NCBI RefSeq assembly: GCF_031127835.1
Contig: NZ_JARXHX010000001.1
Location: forward strand, 496,001 to 560,000
Source of the DNA: Pelagicoccus sp. SDUM812002
Lineage (GTDB): Bacteria > Verrucomicrobiota > Verrucomicrobiia > Opitutales > Opitutaceae
Direction of reading: 5' to 3'
DNA length: 64,000 nt
The position numbers and the translations under genes were made by a program. This document shows positions 19,873 through 28,888 of this stretch, in pieces (position 1 is the first letter of the stretch; each line of letters opens with the position of its first letter). The notes under the pieces were generated by a model, which worked only from the letters and a program-made list of their open reading frames with translations, searched no databases and was not told where the DNA came from.

Positions 19873-22857
19873 TCAATCGCCGGCGCCCAAAGCGACTCGG
19901 TAAACCGAGGAACGAGCTGCAATATATAGCACATCGCCGTCCTTCCCTCCCATCGCTAGAGAAGCTGGACGCTCCGGCACGTCAATTCGGTCGATGAGCT
20001 CTCCTTTTGGCGAGTATACATAGACCTGCCCCGCAGCCACATATACATTCCCCTTCGAGTCGACGACCAAGTCTAGCTCTCCGTTCTCAGCGAACAATTC
20101 CGGATCGCTGAGCCGTCCATCGGCTGCAACCGCGTAACGCCAGACTTTCTGCCCAAACTCGTCGGCGAGGTAAAACGGCTGACCCGGGATCGCCTTTCGC
20201 AAAGTGAAGCAACGCCGGAGCGTATTTAGTCCAGTCAGGTAGAGCGAACCATCGGGCGATACGAAATGGGACTTTGCCGCGGCTGTTGATGCAGCAAACA
20301 AGTCGTGCGAATCCCTCCAACGGTGCCCAGGATGCACGGCCACTGCCTCGGGTCTCGACTTGACCACCGATGCTTCCACGATCCGCAAACTTTCTACGGG
20401 ATCCGCCGGATCGAATGTGAATACGTCCTTCGAAGCGGTAAGCACCATAGCGTTGTCAGAGGAATCGAATACAATTCCAACTGGAGAGATCGCCGCGTCC
20501 AATACCAGAGAGAGCTCGTCTCGTTCCGTATTCCACTCGTAAATCCGGTGCCATCTTCCATCGATGAAATAGATGTTTCCATGACGGTCTGCTGTCATCG
20601 CATCTGCGAACTGGAATCCTCCGGCGATTTTCTCAACACGCTCAGAGCCTTCGCTTTCAGCTCGGGCGGATGTGGCACCGATCTCTAACCGGGCAATTTC
20701 GCGCGGTCGCACTTCGATCCCTCGTGACTCATCGTATAGCGTGACATCGTAGGAAAATTTGGTCGGCGAGTAAACATGCAAGCCACAAAACGTGATGTCC
20801 TCGCTAGAGCGAACCTTCACTCCGTAAGGAAACGGCGAGATCATGCGATCGACGCGATAGAGGTAGGTGTTCACGAAGAGCAAGTTGCGAGAATCCTCGA
20901 TTTCCAACGGCAGAGCGTCTGGTCCCTCCCCACTTTCTTCCTCGAACTGCAACGCGTAAAACTTCCAGTTTTCCACTCCGCTCAGCTGTACCTCCGCTCG
21001 CACGTGGTGCTCCGAGGATACTTGATAAACGCGACCTTCCGTAGCTGTATTCGTGATTCGCATACCTGCCTGTGCGTAAGGGCTCGGCGTCCAAATATTC
21101 TTAAAGGTACCGCCTCCTCCATTGGTTACCCAAAGGCTCGCATACTGCGAATCCCACCGGCGGCGGTAGTCTCCGTCCGCCGTCCGGTTTTCGTTGTAAG
21201 TCGGAATCGAGCTTCCATCCGCTCGGTAGGTTCCGTGGCCTCCTAAAAAGCGCACATCATTTACCATCGAATGTGTGCCTGCCATCCATTTTAAGGCAAC
21301 TGCACTCGGGTTGGCCCCGCCCGTATCCAATCCAATACCACTGACGATACATCGCCCTCCTTGGGGGGCGACTAGCAACGGCTTGGGCGCACCTGCGATC
21401 GCTGGTACAAGCGGAGTGAAACGGCGGCGTACCGCTTCGTCTTCCGGATCCAGTCCCCAGCGACGGATTCGCTCTTCATCTATTTGAGGCATGACTGCGG
21501 CTCCCATAAACGCAGGAGTGTAGTCTTTTATTAGGATCTGCGTCGTAATCGGGCTTGCTCCGATCAGCACCGTATCGGGTTGCAACGTTATGGTATCCGA
21601 AACTCGGTAACGCCCCGTGGGCAAAAATACAGTCCGGTTCGCAGCGATGGCAGCTCGCAACGCTTCCGTATCGTCTACCTCTCCGTCGCCGACAGCCCCA
21701 AAGTCCTTCAAGTTCGCCCAGGTCCTTTGCTCCGGCAGTCGGGGAACGTCACTCGCTACGGCTTCCGGCAAGGCATCAAGCGGCTCCAGCTCGCGCGTCG
21801 TGCGAACCGATCCTTCTTCTCCAATCTCCGAAATTTGAAATCCATGAGTGAATTGCTTAACTCGATACAGTTCACTTGGCGCTTCTACCTTCTTGCCGCT
21901 CTTGCGAAAAGCAGCGAGCGTGGGAACATTGTTCGCAACCACATTCTCGATGTTGAACTGCGGACGAGCATTGTATTCATCGCTAATGACCACAGCAGGC
22001 CCGGATATATTCTCCAAAATCGAATCCGCCAGATAGAGCTCTTCCGCTCGATCAGGATTCACTACAATTGCGCTCGGCGTATCCTTAAAGCTTATACGCA
22101 GAAGAGTCAGGCCAGCCTCTTCCGTACTGATCGCAGCTACTCGTTGTCCTTCGAAAAAGCTGTCAACCATCACAAACGGCCAACTGGGTGAGGGCTTCGT
22201 GGTGATGATACCATAATCACCCCCAAAAAAGCGGCAGTCCTCGATTTCGTTTCCTACCTTTTCTACACCCGCCCGGCCACTTCCTATTCTGAAGTCGATA
22301 TGGGCAAGGAAGCAGTGTTGCGCAAAATGCGAGCGCACTCCGATCGCCCCTGAATTACCCTCTCCTATTTCAACGTTCACGTTACTCAGGCCCGAATAGA
22401 AGGTGCCCGGGTTCGCAGGTCGGATTGCCTGCCCTTCCCGCGGTCGGTTGCTCACGAAGTTGAAGATGTACTTTCCCTCCTCCGATTGGTAGCCGACAGA
22501 GTTTGCGGGCAAGACGAAGGTTGGACGCTCGCTTCCAAATCCGATCAGGCGAATCCCTTTCCAGATGTAGATCGTATCGCTTACTCGATAGATGCCCTCT
22601 GGTACGTACAAAACACCGTATTCAGATTTCGCTTGCACCGCATTGATGGCGCTTTGGATAGCCTCCGTGTCGTCTGCTTTTCCATCGCCCACCACGCCAA
22701 ACTCCTTGGCGTCTAAGTAGACCGCAGCTGGGTCGACCAAGCGTTCTGTGTAAAATGAGGTACCTTCAGTGGAAGCACCAATCAAAGAGCTGAAAGACGC
22801 CGATACGAGCAAAGCGACCAAGGACAAGCAGAGAGGCAAGGGGTACACGAATCTCAT
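19873..22857 (-). CDS. double pectate-lyase-3/GH55-like beta-helix protein with C-terminal propeller
   Basis: A 994-residue exported protein (signal peptide about 1-29). Two copies of the Pectate_lyase_3 beta-helix start motif are present: FGVVGDGKADDTEAIQSAIN near residue 53 and FGAVGDGEVDDTEALRAAIA near 388, each followed by a right-handed beta-helix region (VLYVPEGIYRVSDTI; TVFLPTGRYRVSDTI). This twin-helix plan is that of GH55-type and related polysaccharide-active enzymes. The last 250 residues (about 745-990) look like an NHL/SMP-30-type six-bladed propeller (GNIYFIDGRWHRIYEWN; DVLYIAARSSVYRVALG). It probably binds or cleaves a polysaccharide outside the cell; lyase or hydrolase chemistry cannot be told from sequence alone. 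Neighbouring genes (pectinase, propeller sensor) support a role in pectin or related glycan use. Confidence 0.85.
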   Translation of the reverse strand: MRFVYPLPLCLSLVALLVSASFSSLIGASTEGTSFYTERLVDPAAVYLDAKEFGVVGDGKADDTEAIQSAINAVQAKSEYGVLYVPEGIYRVSDTIYIWKGIRLIGFGSERPTFVLPANSVGYQSEEGKYIFNFVSNRPREGQAIRPANPGTFYSGLSNVNVEIGEGNSGAIGVRSHFAQHCFLAHIDFRIGSGRAGVEKVGNEIEDCRFFGGDYGIITTKPSPSWPFVMVDSFFEGQRVAAISTEEAGLTLLRISFKDTPSAIVVNPDRAEELYLADSILENISGPAVVISDEYNARPQFNIENVVANNVPTLAAFRKSGKKVEAPSELYRVKQFTHGFQISEIGEEGSVRTTRELEPLDALPEAVASDVPRLPEQRTWANLKDFGAVGDGEVDDTEALRAAIAANRTVFLPTGRYRVSDTITLQPDTVLIGASPITTQILIKDYTPAFMGAAVMPQIDEERIRRWGLDPEDEAVRRRFTPLVPAIAGAPKPLLVAPQGGRCIVSGIGLDTGGANPSAVALKWMAGTHSMVNDVRFLGGHGTYRADGSSIPTYNENRTADGDYRRRWDSQYASLWVTNGGGGTFKNIWTPSPYAQAGMRITNTATEGRVYQVSSEHHVRAEVQLSGVENWKFYALQFEEESGEGPDALPLEIEDSRNLLFVNTYLYRVDRMISPFPYGVKVRSSEDITFCGLHVYSPTKFSYDVTLYDESRGIEVRPREIARLEIGATSARAESEGSERVEKIAGGFQFADAMTADRHGNIYFIDGRWHRIYEWNTERDELSLVLDAAISPVGIVFDSSDNAMVLTASKDVFTFDPADPVESLRIVEASVVKSRPEAVAVHPGHRWRDSHDLFAASTAAAKSHFVSPDGSLYLTGLNTLRRCFTLRKAIPGQPFYLADEFGQKVWRYAVAADGRLSDPELFAENGELDLVVDSKGNVYVAAGQVYVYSPKGELIDRIDVPERPASLAMGGKDGDVLYIAARSSVYRVALGAGD

Positions 22858-22903
22858 GCCGACTAACGCATATTTAGGTGCACTTTAATGCAAACTAATT
22901 ATC

Positions 22904-22941
22904 AAAAAAAGGGGCTGAACTAGTAAAATCCTAGACAGCCC
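22904..22941 (-). terminator. intrinsic terminator after the glutaredoxin gene
   Basis: On the minus strand, GGGCTG...CAGCCC (22936-22941 with 22912-22917) plus an inner CTAG/CTAG pairing forms a stem, followed by a run of seven T (A-run 22904-22910 on the plus strand). It lies about 25 bases after the glutaredoxin stop. Confidence 0.85.
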
Positions 22942-22966
22942 ACTCGTATGGCAAGTTGAGAACGAT

Positions 22967-23215
22967 TTAAGCGAATCCGTGTTTAGCTAAGAAAGGCACG
23001 AGTTCGTCTACTCCGAAGTCAGCGAGGACGGCATCGCCAAGCTTCATGGTCGGCGCCTTGCTTTGTCCGGAAAGTTGCACCATTTCTGCCATGGCTTTCG
23101 GGTCTGACCGAACCTCCTTAGCCGTGTATCCGATACCCTTCTTCTTCAGATAAGCTTCAGCATCGATACACCACGGGCAGCCCGCCTTCACATACACTAT
23201 CGGTTTTTCTTTCAT
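22967..23215 (-). CDS. glutaredoxin
   Basis: An 82-residue protein, the usual size of a bacterial glutaredoxin. The active site CPWC sits at about residues 14-17 in VYVKAGCPWCIDAEAYL, and the cis-Pro region is seen as SKAPTMKLGDAVLADFG. It would reduce protein or glutathione disulfides with glutathione, or serve an iron-sulfur/oxidative-stress role. It lies downstream of an old-yellow-enzyme gene on the same strand (148 bases apart) and just before a strong terminator, so it may be the last gene of a small redox operon. Confidence 0.92.
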   Translation of the reverse strand: MKEKPIVYVKAGCPWCIDAEAYLKKKGIGYTAKEVRSDPKAMAEMVQLSGQSKAPTMKLGDAVLADFGVDELVPFLAKHGFA

Positions 23216-23281
23216 AATTACAAATCGTTAGAACGTACAGACTGCGTGAAGTCCTGCATGCAACCGAACTCACAGTCAGTC

Positions 23282-23361
23282 GGGGCGGCCAGTAGGGTAA
23301 CTACGACGGAATGACCTCAAGAGCCGATTCCAGACCCTTAGACAAGCTTGGAGGCCGCCCC
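23282..23361. repeat. spaced 9-bp inverted repeat (GGGGCGGCC / GGCCGCCCC)
   Basis: GGGGCGGCC at 23282-23290 is exactly complementary to GGCCGCCCC at 23353-23361, with 62 bases between. The pair lies between the oxidoreductase stop codon and the glutaredoxin start. It could form a long-loop RNA hairpin or be chance in a GC-rich gap; there is no T run. Confidence 0.35.
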
Positions 23362-23363
23362 CC

Positions 23364-24437
23364 TTAAACGTTAGCGTCCTCTAGGCTGGGGTAGTCGACA
23401 TATCCCTTCGGATCCTTTGGAGTCGCACTGTAGAAGCTGTCGGGATCGGGTTCATTCAAAGGGGCTCCTTCCTTCAAGCGCTTCACCAAATCTGGATTCG
23501 CGATAAAAAGTTGACCATACGAAACCGCATCTGCGACGCCTTCCTTGACTAACCTTGCCCCAGTCTCCGCTGTGAGCCCTTGGTTCGCTATGTAGATGCC
23601 ACCAAATTTTTTCTTCAACTCAAGACTCACGCTCCCGTCATCGATCGCCTCTCGGGTAAAGATAAAGGCGATCCCACGTTTTCCAAGCTCCTCAGCAACG
23701 TATCCAAATGTCGCGGACGGATTTGAGTCTCCCATATCGTGAGCATCGCAAGCAGGAGCGAGGTGCATCCCGACTCTGCTTGCGTCCCAAACTGACAACA
23801 CCGCGTCCGTCACCTCTAGCATCAATCGAGCACGATTCTCTATCGAGCCGCCGTACTGATCTTCACGCTTGTTGGTCGAATCCTGCAGAAACTGGTCAAG
23901 AAGGTAACCGTTTGCTCCGTGAATTTCAACCCCGTCGAAACCAGCTTTCTTCGCATTCTCGGCTCCCTTGCGGTAAGCTTCAACGATGTCTGGAATCTCT
24001 TCCAATTCGAGTGCCCGAGGGGTCACGAATTCTTTCTCAGGCCGCACATGACTGACATGCCCTTCTGGCTTTATTGCAGAAGGAGCCACAGGAAGCTCCC
24101 CATCTAGGTACATCGGGTCCGAAATACGTCCCACGTGCCAGAGTTGGAGAATGATCAGCCCACCTTTATCGTGCACCGCCTTCGTAACGAGCTTCCATCC
24201 CTCGACTTGCTCGTCAGACCATATTCCCGGAGTATTCGCATAGCCCACACCCATGGCTTCGACCGAGGTTGCTTCTGAGATAATCAAACCCGCGGTGGAA
24301 CGCTGGGAATAGTAATCCGCCATTAAGGCATTGGGAATCCTACCTTCGCTAGCACGGCAACGCGTCAACGGGGCCATAATTACTCGATTAGGGAGCTCCC
24401 AGGCTCCCACTTTGATCGGATCTTGTAGATTGCTCAT
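23364..24437 (-). CDS. NADH:flavin oxidoreductase of the old yellow enzyme family
   Basis: The ATG at 24435-24437 gives 357 residues, the normal length of the family; the frame extends 66 codons upstream but that part has no family resemblance and overlaps the gene before it. The TIM-barrel FMN enzyme starts DPIKVGAWELPNRVIMAPLT, has LWHVGRISDP, the active-site-type region GVEIHGANGYLLDQFLQDST with NKREDQYGGSIENRARLMLE, and ends with the FMN-phosphate-binding IYIANQGLTAETG and AVSYGQLFIANPDLV. It reduces activated C=C bonds (alkene reductase, N-ethylmaleimide-reductase type) using NAD(P)H. Upstream lies a YkgJ-like cysteine-cluster gene, downstream a glutaredoxin, suggesting a redox or detoxification group. 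Confidence 0.93.
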   Translation of the reverse strand: MSNLQDPIKVGAWELPNRVIMAPLTRCRASEGRIPNALMADYYSQRSTAGLIISEATSVEAMGVGYANTPGIWSDEQVEGWKLVTKAVHDKGGLIILQLWHVGRISDPMYLDGELPVAPSAIKPEGHVSHVRPEKEFVTPRALELEEIPDIVEAYRKGAENAKKAGFDGVEIHGANGYLLDQFLQDSTNKREDQYGGSIENRARLMLEVTDAVLSVWDASRVGMHLAPACDAHDMGDSNPSATFGYVAEELGKRGIAFIFTREAIDDGSVSLELKKKFGGIYIANQGLTAETGARLVKEGVADAVSYGQLFIANPDLVKRLKEGAPLNEPDPDSFYSATPKDPKGYVDYPSLEDANV

Positions 24438-24534
24438 CAGAAAATTAGTAGGTTTGACTTTGCCTACTCTACGACGGGCGGGAATTGGCAACTGCATTTC
24501 TCCGCCGGAAAAACCAGATTTTTTCGCGAAACTG

Positions 24535-24885
24535 CTATCTATTCCTTCCTCGCCCGACTCCGACACGATTTCTGGCATGGCGGCACTGCTCGCTTCCGCT
24601 TTCGAAACGGCGGCACAACTCCGGACGACTCCCATATATTCGACAAAGCTGGTCAGACCCCAGGAACGCGCACCCCTCGGTATTGGCTAATGGATACATC
24701 CGATACGCAACCTCTCCCTTGCCGAGAAAGTTATCCACTTTCACGCACCTTTCACGCAATAAGGGCTCTCGCTCGGCGTCACGCGCACTCGCGAAAATTG
24801 GATAGCAGCGACAACAAGCGCCGCAGTCGGCGCAATCGAAAACCTCTCCGCCGATCTCGACGGGATTGCTCTGATTGGATGACAT
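24535..24885 (-). CDS. YkgJ-family cysteine-cluster protein
   Basis: A 116-residue protein starting at ATG 24883-24885. The cysteine pattern FDCADCGACCRCYP near the N terminus and later GCAFLGSDQLCRIYGSRPEL followed by C is that of the YkgJ/UPF0153 family, thought to bind zinc or an iron-sulfur cluster. Length is typical. The biochemical role of the family is not established. It is the first gene of the minus-strand group with the flavin oxidoreductase, 97 bases upstream of that start. Confidence 0.82.
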   Translation of the reverse strand: MSSNQSNPVEIGGEVFDCADCGACCRCYPIFASARDAEREPLLRERCVKVDNFLGKGEVAYRMYPLANTEGCAFLGSDQLCRIYGSRPELCRRFESGSEQCRHARNRVGVGRGRNR

Positions 24886-24941
24886 TGTCCTATCCCAAAC
24901 ACGACTCCTCTGGTGTCAAGGGGACAGTAGCTTCGCTAAAG

Positions 24942-27900
24942 CTAAGATTTCATCAGGTCCAGAACATGCGCTATTTCCCGTAGCAGGTCTGCCTGTTCAA
25001 CAGGTTTAGTGAGGCATCTTTGAAAACCTGCCTCTAGCAGCATTTCTAAGTCCCCTTTGAATGCGTGGGCCGTGAGAGCAATAGCGGGAACTGACGGCGA
25101 CATGTTCCGTATCGCCTTCAAGGCTTCCACACCGCCCATGTTCGGCATTGCGATGTCGAACAGCAACAGGTCGATCTCATCGCTGCGCTTGGTGAAGATC
25201 TTGACAGCCTGTTCCCCGTCGAGGGCGTGGATTAATCGCGCCCCAGTTTGAACCAAGAACCGTTCTACAATCGTGTAGTTGTTAACGATGTCCTCGGCCA
25301 CCAATATGCAACGCCCGGCTAAGTCCAACTCGGAGATAGCGTCCTCCTGGCCTCGCGGGGCAGCCCGAACCTCCGACTTCACTTTTTCTACGATTGGTAT
25401 CGTAAGCGTGAATACAGAACCTTCGCCAACATCAGAATCCAAAGTGATAGAAAAACCGAGCTCGTCCGCCAATCGGCGACAAATCGCCAACCCTAGGCCT
25501 GTTCCGCGGGCGAACGACTTCTTCGTATCCACTATCTTATGAAAACGCTCGAAAACTGCTTCATGCTCAGAGGGTGCGATTCCCACTCCCGTATCCTTGA
25601 TCCAGTACTTCAATGCGTTCGCCTCACGGTCAAACCCCATGCCAAAGGTGACTGAGCCGGTTTCAGTGAACTTGCACGCATTCGTCGCCAAATTTAAAAG
25701 TATCTGCCTGAGGCGTACTTTGTCCGCATCGAATCGTATACAAACGTCGTTTTCCAATCGATTGTCTGCGAAGTAGGATACTCCAGCTGGAGCCCTACTT
25801 CCGACCAATTGGGAGACCTCAGCACTTAGTTCGTGGAAAAGCATCCAAGCATCGACGCACTCGTAATTAAGCGTCAACTTCTCTGATTCGAATATAGAAA
25901 AATCGATAATGTCATTCAGAAGCTGAACCAGCATTTCCGTATTCTCACGAATGCAGTTGCTGTAATCGTCAAACTCTCCCTGACCTTTCGCCTCCATTGC
26001 GATGAGTTGAGAAAATCCCATAATCGCGTTCAATGGGGTTCGAATCTCATGCGACATGTTACCTATAAAGGCAGACTTGAGGCGGTCCGAAACTTCAGCC
26101 TTATCGCGGGCTGCCTTGAGCTCCCGTGTCCTCGCTTCGACCAAATCCTCCAGTCGGGTACGGTGGACCCGCAGCTCTTCGTTCTGCAAGGAGAGCTCTT
26201 CCTTCGCTATACCCAGCTCCTTCGTTCGTTCGGCAACGCTATTGGCCAAGACCAAGCGCGAACGTTTCAAGGACACCACTCGAATGCGGTACAACGCAAA
26301 CAACACAAACGTCACAATGCCAACCGTGAGGAAACGAAACCAGTCGGCCATCCAAATCGGTGGAGAAATGCTGATGGCAAGAGACTCAACGTTGTCCCCC
26401 CAGATACCATCTGAATTGGTAGACTTTACGCGGAAGGTATAATCTCCCGGATCGATATTCGTGTACACAGCTGAAGACGCTCCTTTCACATACTGCCAGT
26501 TTTGGTCGAATCCATCGAGCATGTAGGCATACTCTACGTCACTATTCCTTGGATACAATAAGGTTGAAAAGCGAAGCGCGAAAACAGAATCCTCGTGATC
26601 TAGTTCCAATTTGTCGAGCAGGTACGGTTCAGCTGCAAGCAAACCGTCCTCCCCACTTGGATACACTTTCCGGTTCAATATACTCAAATCTGTAATGACA
26701 ACCTTCGGAACCCTCAGATTTGGCTTAATCTCTTCGGGCTTAAAACGCGACAGACCAGAAACGCCACCGATCCATATCTCACCACTCTCGCCTACAAAGC
26801 TAGATCGCTTCACGAACTCGTTCGATTGCAGACCATCTTTGCGATCATAGTTAACAAAGCGAGGATCGCCCGGGACCTCTATGCCGTCAATGAACTGCGA
26901 CAATCCAAAATTGGTCGTTATCCAGAGGTTCCCCGATTCATCTTCGCTAATCGACTTAATCGAGTTATTAGCCAGTCCGTCTGGCACACCATAGCGCGCG
27001 TACCTTTCAGACACGGGGTCGAAGTGAATCAAACCGACTTCAGTGCCCAGCCACAGCTGCCCCCTGCTATCGATGAAAACAACTTCTATATCGCCCCTAT
27101 TTTGAGCGATTGGATCCCCCGTATGACTAAAGTGCTCAAAATGTCCCTGTGTCGGGTCGTACCGATCCAGCGAACTGTAGGTAGATATCCAAAGTGCCCC
27201 CGCATCGTCTATGGCAATGTCGTTAACATATTGGCTGTTGAGCGAATCCGGATCCTCTGGATCATGCGAAAAGCGTTCAAAGGTCTCTGTGCTTCGATCG
27301 AATCGATTCAAGCCACCACCAACCGTGCCAATCCAAAGGTTTCCCATCGAATCTTCCACAATGGAAAAGACGTTATTATTGCTCAAGCTACTCGGATCTT
27401 CCGGATCATTCAAATAGCGCACAAAGGAATCGCTCTCGGGAACATATCGACTTATTCCACCAGCCCAGGTCCCGATCCAAATTTCACCGCGAGAGTCCTT
27501 GATAATCTGATACACAGCGTTGGCCCCGATGGTGCTTTCATCGTCAAGATCCATCTTATACTCTGCATTGAAACCACTCTCTTCGTCAAAGCGGACTATG
27601 CCTCGCTCTGTCCCAATCCAATGCTCAGATCCATCGATTAAGATCGAATTCACCTGTTCGCCTACGTCCAGATTGGCGTATACGTCATGAATCTCAACCG
27701 TACGAAAGTTCTTCCTTTCCGCTGAATGATAATTAACACCATCACCGTAGGTACCCGCCCAGACTGAACCCGTATCATCTACGTAGATACAGTCAATCCC
27801 GTCGGCGCTAATACTCCTTTGATCATGTAGGCGACTGTAGTAGCGTTGCTTTTCGAGAAGCTCGCCCGATTCGTCATCCATTTCCCAAAAAGTAAGTCCC

Positions 27901-28724
27901 AGAGCTGATCCATGTCCCAGCCACATGTCTCCGTTCCGGTCCATCGTTATGCATTGCCCGCGTATGGGCATCAATTCCCGAAGCTCCAAGCTCCCGCCAT
28001 CTCCCAATTCGTAGAGGAAAATCGCAGTTTCTGTCCCTAGCCAAATGCGCCCCCAGCTATCTTCGGCCATTGATTGTACCCAACGTTCTCCAGCTCCCTC
28101 TTCATCCTCCAAGCGGTAGAACGAATCGTTCACGCGGTCGTAGAGGCAGACGCCTAGCTGAGTACCGATCCAAAGGCGACCTCTGCGGTCCTCGAGCAGA
28201 TTCCAAACGATGTTGCTGATCAGGCTCGTCTCGTCGCCTGAATCGTGCACATAGCGCCTTAGCTCCGCAGTATCTGGAAGATAATGAAATAACTCGTTCG
28301 GCGTACCAAACCAGAGACTCCCGTCCGAGACTTGGCGGACCGTGTTCACCGTAGCTCGTCCGATTGGCTCAAACAGTTCAAACCTGTCGAGCTTCCTGTT
28401 GTATACGAAAGCGCCTCCCAACGTACACACCCACAATTGATCGGTAGCGTCTACATAAAGATCATTGATCGAACCGCTCTCCAAGCCCCTTTCGTTTTCG
28501 GATTCAGGACGATAGATTCGGAAATCTCGGCCATCGTATCGATTTAGGCCGTCCTTGGTGCCTAACCACATGAAGCCGTAAGAGTCCTGAACAATTTTTC
28601 GCACCCAACTTTGGGAGAGCCCATCCTCCACTCCGATCCTGACGAACTCCTTGCGGCCTTGCGAATAGCCTTCGCCGATCCAGACGAACAGGAATAATAA
28701 AAATGGTAGGAAACAGGGACGCAT
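24942..28724 (-). CDS. hybrid two-component sensor kinase with Reg_prop propellers, Y_Y_Y and receiver
   Basis: The ATG at 28722-28724 gives a signal peptide (PCFLPFLLFLFVWIGEGYSQ); a TTG ten codons upstream does not. The 1260-residue protein has many two-component propeller repeats (GLSQSWVRKIVQDSYGFMWL, then W-x-GT blades such as GNLWIGTVGGGLNRF) over about residues 30-690, a Y_Y_Y domain (YAYMLDGFDQNWQYV), one transmembrane helix (about 795-815), a coiled coil, HisKA with NMSHEIRTPLNAIMGFS (His892), HATPase (LRQILLNLATNACKFTETG; GTGLGLAICRRLADELG) and a C-terminal receiver with Asp1190 in LLLFDIAMPNMGG. There is no C-terminal AraC helix-turn-helix, so output passes by phosphorelay to another protein. 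Location between the two pectin-type genes suggests it senses a pectin-derived oligosaccharide in the periplasm (inference). Confidence 0.93.
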   Translation of the reverse strand: MRPCFLPFLLFLFVWIGEGYSQGRKEFVRIGVEDGLSQSWVRKIVQDSYGFMWLGTKDGLNRYDGRDFRIYRPESENERGLESGSINDLYVDATDQLWVCTLGGAFVYNRKLDRFELFEPIGRATVNTVRQVSDGSLWFGTPNELFHYLPDTAELRRYVHDSGDETSLISNIVWNLLEDRRGRLWIGTQLGVCLYDRVNDSFYRLEDEEGAGERWVQSMAEDSWGRIWLGTETAIFLYELGDGGSLELRELMPIRGQCITMDRNGDMWLGHGSALGLTFWEMDDESGELLEKQRYYSRLHDQRSISADGIDCIYVDDTGSVWAGTYGDGVNYHSAERKNFRTVEIHDVYANLDVGEQVNSILIDGSEHWIGTERGIVRFDEESGFNAEYKMDLDDESTIGANAVYQIIKDSRGEIWIGTWAGGISRYVPESDSFVRYLNDPEDPSSLSNNNVFSIVEDSMGNLWIGTVGGGLNRFDRSTETFERFSHDPEDPDSLNSQYVNDIAIDDAGALWISTYSSLDRYDPTQGHFEHFSHTGDPIAQNRGDIEVVFIDSRGQLWLGTEVGLIHFDPVSERYARYGVPDGLANNSIKSISEDESGNLWITTNFGLSQFIDGIEVPGDPRFVNYDRKDGLQSNEFVKRSSFVGESGEIWIGGVSGLSRFKPEEIKPNLRVPKVVITDLSILNRKVYPSGEDGLLAAEPYLLDKLELDHEDSVFALRFSTLLYPRNSDVEYAYMLDGFDQNWQYVKGASSAVYTNIDPGDYTFRVKSTNSDGIWGDNVESLAISISPPIWMADWFRFLTVGIVTFVLFALYRIRVVSLKRSRLVLANSVAERTKELGIAKEELSLQNEELRVHRTRLEDLVEARTRELKAARDKAEVSDRLKSAFIGNMSHEIRTPLNAIMGFSQLIAMEAKGQGEFDDYSNCIRENTEMLVQLLNDIIDFSIFESEKLTLNYECVDAWMLFHELSAEVSQLVGSRAPAGVSYFADNRLENDVCIRFDADKVRLRQILLNLATNACKFTETGSVTFGMGFDREANALKYWIKDTGVGIAPSEHEAVFERFHKIVDTKKSFARGTGLGLAICRRLADELGFSITLDSDVGEGSVFTLTIPIVEKVKSEVRAAPRGQEDAISELDLAGRCILVAEDIVNNYTIVERFLVQTGARLIHALDGEQAVKIFTKRSDEIDLLLFDIAMPNMGGVEALKAIRNMSPSVPAIALTAHAFKGDLEMLLEAGFQRCLTKPVEQADLLREIAHVLDLMKS

Positions 28725-28888
28725 ATAGGGACCGGCTAGAGCTCTCGCCGCCAAATCTCCGCTCGACCGTCTCTGTTGTCAACGAGGCGAATCGATTCGG
28801 CACTCTCCCGCTACGCCCTTTGCAAGCGATTCAACGTTTTTTCACATTCGCTAGGAATTGCCGAGCCGTGCTTCGATAAACCGGTCCG

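Noticed and set aside
24438-24635. N-terminal extension of the old-yellow-enzyme frame
   Set aside because: Overlaps the YkgJ-like gene on the same strand in another frame; the family begins at DPIKVGAWELPNR after ATG 24437.
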